Source of the DNA: Verrucomicrobiia bacterium
GTDB taxonomy: Bacteria > Verrucomicrobiota > Verrucomicrobiia > Limisphaerales > UBA11358
Assembly (NCBI GenBank): GCA_025451535.1
Contig: JANWKE010000187.1
Location: 1-45,305, forward strand
Direction: 5' to 3'
DNA length: 45,305 nucleotides
Shown: piece by piece, positions 25,101-32,137 of the stretch
Numbering within the stretch: the stretch's first letter is position 1
Layout: every line of letters begins with the position of its first letter
Position numbers and translations under genes: made by a program
Notes under the pieces: model-generated
Seen by the model: the letters and a program-made list of their open reading frames with translations, nothing else
What the model was told of the DNA's origin: nothing
Database searches by the model: none

Positions 25101-26282
25101 AATGGCGAGGTCCGCGTTCAAACGGGGGTCGGCGGAGTCGGCGGCGGCGATAACACGTCGTTTGTCTTTGTCAACGGTGGCGGCATGTTTGCCCGCGATG
25201 CCGGCACCATTCACCTGGGTGCGCTGTCGGGCAACGGCGTCATTACCACCCCCAGCATCACGGCTCCGGGTACCTATATGATTGGGGCCAAGAATCTGAA
25301 CAGCGACTTTGCGGGCGGGATTGCCGGTACCAATAACGTCATCAAAACCGGCACAGGCACGCTCATGTTGGACGGCGGCGGCCAGTTCGTCACCAATGTC
25401 ACGCAGGTGGGATTGTTCTTCGTCACCAACATTGGTTTTGGGACCAACATGCTCGTCTACATCGGTTCCACCACCGTCAGCAACGGCGTTCTGGCGCTGG
25501 CAGTGCCGTCGGAGCTGACCAATTCCACGCCGGTGACGCTGGCGGGAGCCACGGCGGTGCTGGACGCCTCCGACATGGGCTATATCACCAATCAAATAAC
25601 CACGGACGGGAATGGCAATACCATCACCAACCAATTCCCGGTGACGAACAGCCTCTTCGAGGTGGTTTCCGGCCAGACCCTGGACGGAATCGGAACATTA
25701 CGCGGCATCCTGCTCGCCGACGCCGGCTCCACCTTTAGTGTCGGTCTGCCGGTGGGCAACTTCACCGTCACCGGCAACGCCGAACTGGCGGGAGCGGTGA
25801 CGATGAGTGTGAATGCCTCGACGACACCCAACTGCAGCGAGTTGATGGCGCCAGGTTTCACGATTGATCCGAGCGCGACGCTCGCAGTAACGAACCTGGG
25901 TCCGGAACAGGCCGCCACGTTCCAGTTGTTCAACCATCCGGTGAACTTTGCCTCGGTCACGCTGCCGGCGCTGACGGGCACCAATTCCTGGATCAACAAC
26001 CTGAACGTGAACGGTTCGATCACCATGGTCGCGCCGAAGCCTGTCCCGCCCACGCCGGACATCACGAGTATTGGACTGAACGGGACGACGTTGAACCTCA
26101 CAGCCACGAACGGCGCAGTCAACGGGACCTTTGTGTTGCTGGAGAGCACGAACCTGGCGACGCCGCTGACCAACTGGGTGCCGGTGTTGACCAACACGTT
26201 TGACGTCAACGGCAATCTCAACTTGTCGACCAACATCGTCAATCGCGCGGTGCCACGCGAGTTCTTCATCCTTTTGCAGTAA
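22176..26282 (+). CDS. Secreted autotransporter-associated beta-strand-repeat (PATR) protein
   Basis: This is a 1368-residue protein. The N-terminal region up to about residue 45 is a long, Arg-rich signal peptide ending near FGVGLFAALNLRAA. The mature part begins SDTWTNTPVDSTWANTNNWA. It is rich in Gly, Thr, Asn and Ser and carries repeated passenger-type units such as GLTKQGAGTWIL (about 245), GLTKISAGTLVMQTTNTYSG (about 640) and GLTKVGTGTETISGANTYTG (about 745), each predicting beta-helix rungs. No C-terminal outer-membrane beta-barrel is present. Instead the protein ends with a module of about 75 residues (LLESTNLATPLTNWVPVLTN, ending PREFFILLQ) that is also found in the PL4 and, more weakly, the LamG proteins here. 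It is probably a surface or extracellular protein that binds or scaffolds at the polysaccharide. No catalytic motif was recognised. Confidence 0.88.
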   Translation: MKTANITQTRLTTACVPANQRRGFRQIRRLLTFGVGLFAALNLRAASDTWTNTPVDSTWANTNNWAGQVVPGALNQTGNSVNNDVATFNSPIFGGIGGVSNPIKPDDATINNDRSRTLGSITFDTASCGAYVFFSSSPAVRATATNPETGILNLSQNGSITMNATVINSETFLIPIFIRLPSSTAGIYHFVNNSTTPTATLFINTVTNDSANTRGTVFVLDGSNTGTNTAAQLSKGTTTTGAMGLTKQGAGTWILPNTNDLASQSVISINGGLLMVKDPGAFGAATAATINSNGTLEIDGVALSQNRLNLQGQGIIRVNGSATVNGVNVGIGTGINAKLATTSSGDVMTVLTNSGGAVDSVVHVTGPGTVLLSGVGTYAGNWSFDSGICQVGTNLALGAGPLATISAGGTLDLTPLGPGTNYTLTTTGLGGSGAGTTVGSTAATITAGAGTVIDLATRANNISLTITPASSSGDITHPALYISQGTLSLGNNVFTIDNASGSPLGVGTYTLIAQASGSITSGGGYSVADVTGNGLAVNTIGLIQVTGGSVNLVVQSYTAKSLVWQGGNPNANWDNGTTANWLNGSSPSVFTESDQVTFNSVGSANPTVSLVGVLAPGSVTVDTTANNYTLSGGGKIGGATGLTKISAGTLVMQTTNTYSGDTVISNGVLQLGGNNVIPGGSSAGQVAVQSPGLLDLNTFNNTVGALNGNGTVNCTGGSTTTLTVGNNNASGIFSGLLENTSGTLGLTKVGTGTETISGANTYTGPTVISSGTLRAGNLNAFADSPVTVSAGTLDLGSSLVVSNLSGAVGSSIANNSSASPVTLFSHGTGAITSLIADGSGGGAVGIVVLDGALTLNAANSYSGGTLVASGATLNIGVINPGGSGQAGAGGIIASNNATISMPTAVSTGAGPLNNITTVDGATVTFTSGETGNSWAGQFIGSATATNIFLNGNTSVGTSVGSFESFSNFLGTVIITNGEVRVQTGVGGVGGGDNTSFVFVNGGGMFARDAGTIHLGALSGNGVITTPSITAPGTYMIGAKNLNSDFAGGIAGTNNVIKTGTGTLMLDGGGQFVTNVTQVGLFFVTNIGFGTNMLVYIGSTTVSNGVLALAVPSELTNSTPVTLAGATAVLDASDMGYITNQITTDGNGNTITNQFPVTNSLFEVVSGQTLDGIGTLRGILLADAGSTFSVGLPVGNFTVTGNAELAGAVTMSVNASTTPNCSELMAPGFTIDPSATLAVTNLGPEQAATFQLFNHPVNFASVTLPALTGTNSWINNLNVNGSITMVAPKPVPPTPDITSIGLNGTTLNLTATNGAVNGTFVLLESTNLATPLTNWVPVLTNTFDVNGNLNLSTNIVNRAVPREFFILLQ

Positions 26283-26319
26283 GCACCACGCGATGGAGAT
26301 GGTTGCTGGAAAATTTAAT

Positions 26320-26347
26320 CGCCGGGTGGTTTGACCGCCGCCCGGCG
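26320..26347 (+). terminator. Hairpin after the autotransporter-repeat gene
   Basis: CGCCGGG and CCCGGCG form a seven-base GC stem with a 14-base loop, 38 bases after the stop codon. It has no T-run of its own but lies immediately before a second hairpin. Confidence 0.4.
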
Positions 26348-26350
26348 TGG

Positions 26351-26385
26351 ATCGGGCGGGGGAAAAGATATGGCCGCCCGATTTT
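26351..26385 (+). terminator. Probable intrinsic terminator before the first pseudopilin gene
   Basis: ATCGGGCGG and CCGCCCGAT make a perfect nine-base stem with a 14-base loop, followed directly by TTT. It suggests that transcription of the autotransporter-repeat gene ends, or is reduced, before the pseudopilin. Confidence 0.5.
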
Positions 26386-26402
26386 GCGGCCGGATTGAAA
26401 TT

Positions 26403-27350
26403 ATGAGAAGAAGCGATTGTCGAAAATGTAAAACCGGTTTGAAGAAACCGGGCTTCACCTTGATTGAACTCCTGGTGGTCATCGCCATTATCGCCATCCT
26501 GGCGGCCATCCTCCTGCCGGCGTTGGCGGCAGCCAAGCGCCGGGCCTGGATGATTAGTTGCTTGAACAATTTACATGAAATCGGCGTCGGTGCTTTTGTT
26601 TACGTGATCGACAATGAAGATGAGTTTCCCGTTACCTCAGTTGGCAGCCGGAACAATTACGCGGCCGGCAGTGTTAATCATATCGCAGGGATCCATTATA
26701 CCCGTTACATTTATGTGGCCGATTCCTGGGCCGATGGCGTCCTCATGCCGCAATCCGTGCAGCAGAGCACAAGTACGCAGTTGGGTTTCGAGGATCAGAA
26801 TTTGGGCTATTTATATGCCAATGGCATGATCCCCAACGGAATGGCGTTCTTTTGTCCGGCGTTTGCGAACATCAGCTCCCCGGGTTCGCCTGACTATCCC
26901 TTGAGCCCGAAGTATTATTCCAACCCGCAATTCATGGCGACACATTCCAATGGCGCCATCCGTTCCAGCTTCATGTTCAACCCGCGGCTGGCCAATGCGG
27001 CCGGTTATAGTGCCGGGGGTGACAATATTCTCCGAAAGTACCAGAAAACCCGGGATATCCGACACCGGGACGTATTTGCCTTCGATTATCTGGCCCAACC
27101 CGCCGCCGCAAACCTAGCACCCGGCGGCACGCCCGGCGGCACGCCCGGGGTGCCGTTTAATTCAGCGAATTGGCCGCACTGGCCCGACAAAGGTCTGGAC
27201 ACTTTGTTTACCGACGGATCAGCCAGAATGGTCCAATTTAATGCTCTTTATTTCAATGCGATTACCACGGTGCTGACTACCGCTGAAACCGCAAATTCCA
27301 TGTTGATCTATGACCAGATAGAAAACTTCCTGCAAACCAACGGTAATTGA
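26403..27350 (+). CDS. Type II secretion / type IV pilus-like pseudopilin (prepilin N-terminal domain protein)
   Basis: This is a 315-residue protein from ATG 26403. It has a short basic leader ([17 protein letters not shown]), the prepilin peptidase site G^FTLIELLVV with Glu at +5, and a hydrophobic helix ([20 protein letters not shown]). The globular part resembles the large Verrucomicrobia/Planctomycetes pseudopilin group, with [20 protein letters not shown] after the helix and the late motif [15 protein letters not shown], the equivalent of the H-x9-DG signature. An upstream TTG-initiated extension to 26331 is unlikely. It sits between the surface repeat protein and the PL4 lyase, not in a pilus operon, so it may serve extracellular enzyme display or secretion; that is inference. 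Confidence 0.88.
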   Translation: MRRSDCRKCKTGLKKPGFTLIELLVVIAIIAILAAILLPALAAAKRRAWMISCLNNLHEIGVGAFVYVIDNEDEFPVTSVGSRNNYAAGSVNHIAGIHYTRYIYVADSWADGVLMPQSVQQSTSTQLGFEDQNLGYLYANGMIPNGMAFFCPAFANISSPGSPDYPLSPKYYSNPQFMATHSNGAIRSSFMFNPRLANAAGYSAGGDNILRKYQKTRDIRHRDVFAFDYLAQPAAANLAPGGTPGGTPGVPFNSANWPHWPDKGLDTLFTDGSARMVQFNALYFNAITTVLTTAETANSMLIYDQIENFLQTNGN

Positions 27351-27451
27351 ACACTGATGGGCTAATCAGAAATGGTGACATGCCCGAACTAGGTGGAAGT
27401 TGTATCATTGGCAAAGTGATGCGTAACCAGCCCTGAGCTGTCCCCGGCTCC

Positions 27452-30400
27452 ATGAAACTGCTGATTCAGAGGTTGATGACTGCTCTGGGGTGCCTTTGTG
27501 CACTCCCGGTTTTCGCCAACGTTCCCGGCGGCGGCACCAACGGTCCCAATGTGACGCTCACGGACAACGGCAGCACCGTGACCCTCGCCAACGGGACGGT
27601 GTCCATCGTTATCACCAAAGCCGACGCCTCGATTCACCAGATCTATTACACTTACAACAACGGCGCCGGCACAGTGACCAATCAATTGCTCGCCAATGGG
27701 TATAGCGGGGGGAAGTTCTATTGGGAGAACAGCAATAATGAAGGGCTGGCCTTCACCAACTGGACGGTCGCCGATCCGGCGAACAATGGCGGCAATTACG
27801 CCGAAATTGCACTGACTTCGACGACCGTGTCCAACGATGAGCTGGAGGTCCATTATTCAATGCTGCGCGGCTCGACCGGGTTTTACGTGACGCCCATCTG
27901 GAGTCATCGCAGTACCGACGGCACGTTTTCCATGGGCGAGTGCCGCGACAACATATATGCCGGCGCCCAGTTCAACTGGATGAGCGTGGACGCCACGCGC
28001 AACCGGCTGATGGAGGTCCAGCCCGGAACCTCGGCCATTGGCGTGCTGGGCGCGCCCAAGGAGGTTTCGCTGTGGACCAACGGCATTTACTCCGGGCGGT
28101 ACGAAGACAAATACAAATACAGCGCCGACCTGGGCCGGCAGCGTGCCTGGGGTTGGAGCAGCGTGGGCGCCGGGGGCAGCAATGTCGGCCTCTGGAATAT
28201 CACCGCCAGCCCGGAGTACTACAACGGCGGGCCGATGAAACGCGAGTTGATGGAACACATCGGCACCACGATTCTCAACATGCTCAACGGCAGCCATTAT
28301 GGCGGCGGCACCGACGGCTCGTTCGCCGCCGGCGAAGTCTGGACCAAGGTCTATGGCCCTTATTTCATTTACTGCAACAACATTGCCAACACCGTCACCG
28401 ACACCAACCAGGCGGCGCAGGCGCTTTACAGTGACGCGCTGGCGCAGGCCGCCGCCGAAGCCACTGCGTGGCCGTATGCCTGGTTCACGAACGCGAATTA
28501 CACTCCGGCCTCCGGCCGGGGCACCGTCACCGGCCAGATGGCCATCAACGACAGTTACAATCCCAACGCTTCCGCCGCCGGACTCTGGGTTGGCGTCGTG
28601 CAGCAGCCGTCCACCAGCAGCGCCGACTATGATTTTCAGAAATGGATGAAGCCTTACCAGTTTTGGGTCGAGACCGACACGAACGGCAATTTCACCATTC
28701 CCAACGTGAAGGTCGGCGCCAACTATACGCTGTATGCCTTCGGGCCGGGCGCGGCGGGCACCTTCCAGTCGCAAGCCCAAACCGGCGGCAGCGCGCCGAA
28801 CGAGTTGGACATCCCCGCGTCGCCGTTCAGTGTCACGGTGATGGCGGGCGCAACCAATAACCTCGGTACGATTACCTGGACGCCCACGCGGGTCGGGCCG
28901 TCGGTTTTTGAAATCGGCCAGCCGGACCGGACGGGCGACAAATTCCGGCATGGTGAAGACTGGTGGGTGGGCGACCTCGGGCCGAGCCCGGCCTATCCCA
29001 GCCCGATTTGGAGCAAATGGCTGGAGTACCCGTTCGACTTTCCCGCCGGACCGAATTACGTCGTCGGCCAGAGCCGTTGGACCACCGACTGGAATTTCAG
29101 CCAGCCGTGCGTGGTGGACAGTCGTGGAATCTACAACGACTCCAGTTCGACCATTACTTTCAACCTGGCTTCGGCCCCGGGTGGAACGGCGTCCTTTTAT
29201 ATGGCGTTGTCCTCGGATTACCAGGGAGCGATTGAGGTGGCGGTCAACGGCACGCAGATCGCCGGCAGCTCCGGCTACAATCCCGCGTATCAAAGCTCCG
29301 CGAATGAAAGCGACACAACCATCCGCGAGGGCGTTCACGGGCTCTTCAGCGATAACCGGATCAATTTTTCCGCCAGCCTGCTCCATCAAGGACAGAACAC
29401 AATTCTCATCGACATGCGCCAGACCGGCAAGGTCAACGGCAACGGTTATTTCGCCGACCACGCCATGTATGATTACATCCGGCTGGAACTCACCGGCTAT
29501 GTGCCGCCGCCGCCCGCCGGCGTCACCGCCTATGCCGGGAATGACTGCAACTTGATTTGCTGGCCGGTGACGCCGGGCGCGACGGGTTACAATGTCCTGC
29601 GCACGACCACATCCGGCAGCGGCTACGTTCCTGTCACCAACGGCGTCACCGGCCCGATCTGCGGCAGCGGCTGGAACAACGCGACGTTCGTCGACACCGG
29701 CGCTGTGAATGGCACGACTTATTACTACGTCGTTCAATCGGTTAATCCCGTTGGTGTCAGTGCCGATTCCCCGGAAAGCTCCGGCGTGACGCCGGACGCA
29801 GGTATTTCCACCAACCCGCCCACCGCGCCAACCGGTCTGACGGTCGCCAGCGCCAGCCACCAAAACGTGACACTTAATTGGAACACCTCATCCGCCGCGA
29901 ATTTTTACACCGTCTATCGTTCCACGTTGTTCGATAATGGCGGCGGTGTTTCCAATGTATTGGGGACCATTATATTGGCCAACAACGTGACCGGCACGAC
30001 CTTCACCGACGCGTCGCCGACCGATGGCAGTATTTACAGCTATTTCGTCACCGCAACCGGCGCCGGCGGCACGAGCGGCAATTCGAGTCCCGCCGTGGCC
30101 GTGCCGTTGCCCGCGCCGCCGGCGGGCGCGCCCGGCTCATTGACGGCCACGCCGTCGTCGGTGACGAATATTACGCTCGGTTGGTCCGCTGTTTCCGGGG
30201 CCGTCGGCTACGTCGTTCAGCGATCAACGAGTCTCAACGGGACTTACGTTCTCCTGAACAGTGTCACGGAGACGAATTACACCGATTTTGGACTCAACAC
30301 GAATTTGACCTACTACTACCGGATCACACCGGTAAACGCCGGCGGCATTGGGTCCGGCGGCCTGACAACGACAAAACCGGCGGCCCCGGCCAGCCTGACG

Positions 30401-30880
30401 GCTTTTGCCGGCAACTCGGAAATTTTCCTGGTCTGGCCCGCTTCAGCCGGCGCCACAGGCTATGTGGTCAAGCGCGGAACCAGCAGCGGCAATGAAACCA
30501 CCACCGTGGTTTCAGGTATCACCAACACCAACTACCTGGACACCGGTCTCGTCAATGGCACCACTTACTATTACGTGGTCAACGCTACCGGCTCAGCGGC
30601 CAACAGCGGTAATTCACCCGAAGCCAATGCCACCCCCGGAACCCTGCCTCCGCCAACCATAGCGAAGATCACCCTCAACAGCGGCAGCTTCATTCTCAAC
30701 GGTACTGGAGGATTCCCCACCGCAACTTATCATGTTCTGGCCACGACGAATCTCGCATTGCCGGTGTCGCAATGGACATTGGTGGCCACCAACCAATTCG
30801 ATGGCAGTGGAAACTTCACTATCACCAATTCCGTTAATCCGGCCTGGCCGCAAACGTTCTACCGGCTGCAATCGCAATGA
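27452..30880 (+). CDS. PL4 rhamnogalacturonan endolyase with four FN3 domains
   Basis: This is a 1142-residue secreted enzyme with a signal peptide MKLLIQRLMTALGCLCALPV. Residues from about 30 to 350 form the PL4 beta-supersandwich catalytic domain. Lys220 in GRYEDKYKYSADLG and His282 in NGSHYGGGTDG are 62 residues apart, matching the Lys150/His210 pair of Aspergillus aculeatus rhamnogalacturonan lyase. An FnIII-like domain (PNVKVGANYTLYAFGPGAAG) and the PL4 carbohydrate-binding-like domain (VFEIGQPDRTGDKFRHG, DYIRLELTGYVP) follow. Four FN3 repeats then run from about residue 685 to 1065, each with motifs like NGTTYYYVV. The last 75 residues are the C-terminal module shared with the autotransporter-repeat protein (ATTNLALPVSQWTLVATN, ending QTFYRLQSQ). 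It cuts the Rha-GalA backbone of RG-I by beta-elimination. Its last codons overlap the next gene by four bases. Confidence 0.91.
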   Translation: MKLLIQRLMTALGCLCALPVFANVPGGGTNGPNVTLTDNGSTVTLANGTVSIVITKADASIHQIYYTYNNGAGTVTNQLLANGYSGGKFYWENSNNEGLAFTNWTVADPANNGGNYAEIALTSTTVSNDELEVHYSMLRGSTGFYVTPIWSHRSTDGTFSMGECRDNIYAGAQFNWMSVDATRNRLMEVQPGTSAIGVLGAPKEVSLWTNGIYSGRYEDKYKYSADLGRQRAWGWSSVGAGGSNVGLWNITASPEYYNGGPMKRELMEHIGTTILNMLNGSHYGGGTDGSFAAGEVWTKVYGPYFIYCNNIANTVTDTNQAAQALYSDALAQAAAEATAWPYAWFTNANYTPASGRGTVTGQMAINDSYNPNASAAGLWVGVVQQPSTSSADYDFQKWMKPYQFWVETDTNGNFTIPNVKVGANYTLYAFGPGAAGTFQSQAQTGGSAPNELDIPASPFSVTVMAGATNNLGTITWTPTRVGPSVFEIGQPDRTGDKFRHGEDWWVGDLGPSPAYPSPIWSKWLEYPFDFPAGPNYVVGQSRWTTDWNFSQPCVVDSRGIYNDSSSTITFNLASAPGGTASFYMALSSDYQGAIEVAVNGTQIAGSSGYNPAYQSSANESDTTIREGVHGLFSDNRINFSASLLHQGQNTILIDMRQTGKVNGNGYFADHAMYDYIRLELTGYVPPPPAGVTAYAGNDCNLICWPVTPGATGYNVLRTTTSGSGYVPVTNGVTGPICGSGWNNATFVDTGAVNGTTYYYVVQSVNPVGVSADSPESSGVTPDAGISTNPPTAPTGLTVASASHQNVTLNWNTSSAANFYTVYRSTLFDNGGGVSNVLGTIILANNVTGTTFTDASPTDGSIYSYFVTATGAGGTSGNSSPAVAVPLPAPPAGAPGSLTATPSSVTNITLGWSAVSGAVGYVVQRSTSLNGTYVLLNSVTETNYTDFGLNTNLTYYYRITPVNAGGIGSGGLTTTKPAAPASLTAFAGNSEIFLVWPASAGATGYVVKRGTSSGNETTTVVSGITNTNYLDTGLVNGTTYYYVVNATGSAANSGNSPEANATPGTLPPPTIAKITLNSGSFILNGTGGFPTATYHVLATTNLALPVSQWTLVATNQFDGSGNFTITNSVNPAWPQTFYRLQSQ

Positions 30881-32130
30881 TTCGCCTGTTGCTTTGCCCC
30901 ATCGCTGCGGTGTCCGGTTGCGCGGTTGCGTTGATGTGCGTGACCCGTGTCGGCGCGGAGGAAAGAACTGATTTCAAATTCGCTTTTGGCGCGGCGGCAG
31001 CGCCCGGCGTTATTTCGGTCTGGCCGACGAATTTCTATTCCAACACGGCTGGTTACGGGTTGGAGCCGGGTGCCAGGGTCACCGCGTCCGGCGGTTGTAT
31101 CACCAGCACGAACCCTTTCTATTTTTCCATCAAGCTGCCGGAAGGCAATTATCGGGTTACCATTACCCTGGGCGATCCAACGGATGCATCCAGCACAACC
31201 ATCAAGACCGAGTTGCGGCGGCTGATGCTGTATCACATCCAGACCCCGCCCGGCAAATTTGTGACCCGCTCGTTCATCGTGAACGTGCGCACGCCGGAAA
31301 TCGCCGGGGACGGCGAAGTCCGGTTGAAGCCGAGGGAAAAGACCAGCGAGCAGTGGGATTGGGATGACAAGCTGACCCTGGAATTTAATGACACACGGCC
31401 CTGCCTCCGTTCGCTGACCGTTGTCAAAGTGGACGTGCCAACGGTCTTCCTTCTGGGCGATTCCACCGTGTGCGATCAGCCCGTCGAGCCGTGGAACAGC
31501 TGGGGCCAGATGCTCCCGGCCTTTTTTAAACCGGACATTGCCGTCGCCAACCATGCCGAGTCCGGTGAAACCATTGCAGATTCGCTAAGCCGGAATCGGT
31601 TCGAGAAGGTGTTCAGCTTGATGAAACCGGGCGACTATTTGTTCATCCAATTCGGACACAACGACATGAAGAACAAGCGGCCGGACGCGCTGGAGCAGTA
31701 CAAGGTGGACTTCAAAAAGGTCATCGCCGGGACGCGCGCCAGGGGCGGCATACCGGTACTGGTCACTTCCATGGAACGCAAAGCCGGCGTTGCGCATCCC
31801 ACGCTGGAAGGCTATCCGGAGGCCATGCGCGAAGTGGCCAGGGAGGAACATTGTCCGCTGATTGATCTCAACCAAATGAGCTTGGTTTTATACCGGGCGC
31901 TCGGTACGAACTTGGATAAAGCGTTCGTGGACGGTACGCACCAGGACAACTACGGCAGCTATGAACTGGCCCAATGCATCGTCGCAGGCATCAAACAGGA
32001 CCACTTGCCACTCGCAAAATATATCGTGGATGATTTCAAGAGATTTGATCCGGCGCATCCCGATCCGGTGGCCACGTTCTACATGCCGGCCAGCCCCGGG
32101 TATTCGACGGTCAAGCCGTTGGGAAATTAA
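30877..32130 (+). CDS. CE12 rhamnogalacturonan acetylesterase with N-terminal beta-sandwich domain
   Basis: This is a 417-residue secreted SGNH esterase. The signal peptide (MIRLLLCPIAAVSGCAVALM) is followed by a carbohydrate-binding-like beta domain (FKFAFGAAAAPGVISVWPTN, YFSIKLPEGNYRVTITLGD), as in YxiM/YesY-type enzymes. The catalytic domain has Ser196 in FLLGDSTVCD, Gly230 in HAESGETIAD, Asn262 in IQFGHNDMKN and the Asp352/His355 pair in FVDGTHQDNYG. Its start overlaps the PL4 stop (ATGA), so translation is coupled and the two enzymes are probably made together: deacetylation lets the lyase attack RG-I. It is a second, differently built CE12 besides the tandem one at 14044-15774. It converges with GH106, with only seven bases between the stops. 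Confidence 0.9.
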   Translation: MIRLLLCPIAAVSGCAVALMCVTRVGAEERTDFKFAFGAAAAPGVISVWPTNFYSNTAGYGLEPGARVTASGGCITSTNPFYFSIKLPEGNYRVTITLGDPTDASSTTIKTELRRLMLYHIQTPPGKFVTRSFIVNVRTPEIAGDGEVRLKPREKTSEQWDWDDKLTLEFNDTRPCLRSLTVVKVDVPTVFLLGDSTVCDQPVEPWNSWGQMLPAFFKPDIAVANHAESGETIADSLSRNRFEKVFSLMKPGDYLFIQFGHNDMKNKRPDALEQYKVDFKKVIAGTRARGGIPVLVTSMERKAGVAHPTLEGYPEAMREVAREEHCPLIDLNQMSLVLYRALGTNLDKAFVDGTHQDNYGSYELAQCIVAGIKQDHLPLAKYIVDDFKRFDPAHPDPVATFYMPASPGYSTVKPLGN

Positions 32131-32137
32131 GCCACAG

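Noticed and set aside
23931-25634. 567-codon open frame on the minus strand opposite the autotransporter-repeat gene
   Set aside because: It is a shadow of a GC-rich, Gly/Thr/Asn-repeat coding sequence; the translation is low-complexity Arg/Gly/Ala-rich without any domain, and the opposite frame is clearly real.
27120-27147. Short 12-base tandem repeat (CCCGGCGGCACG) in the first pseudopilin gene
   Set aside because: It only encodes a Pro-Gly-Gly-Thr loop and is too short to treat as a functional repeat.
27857-29863. 668-codon open frame on the minus strand opposite the PL4 gene
   Set aside because: The plus frame has matched catalytic Lys/His spacing and FN3 motifs; the antisense translation shows no recognisable motif.
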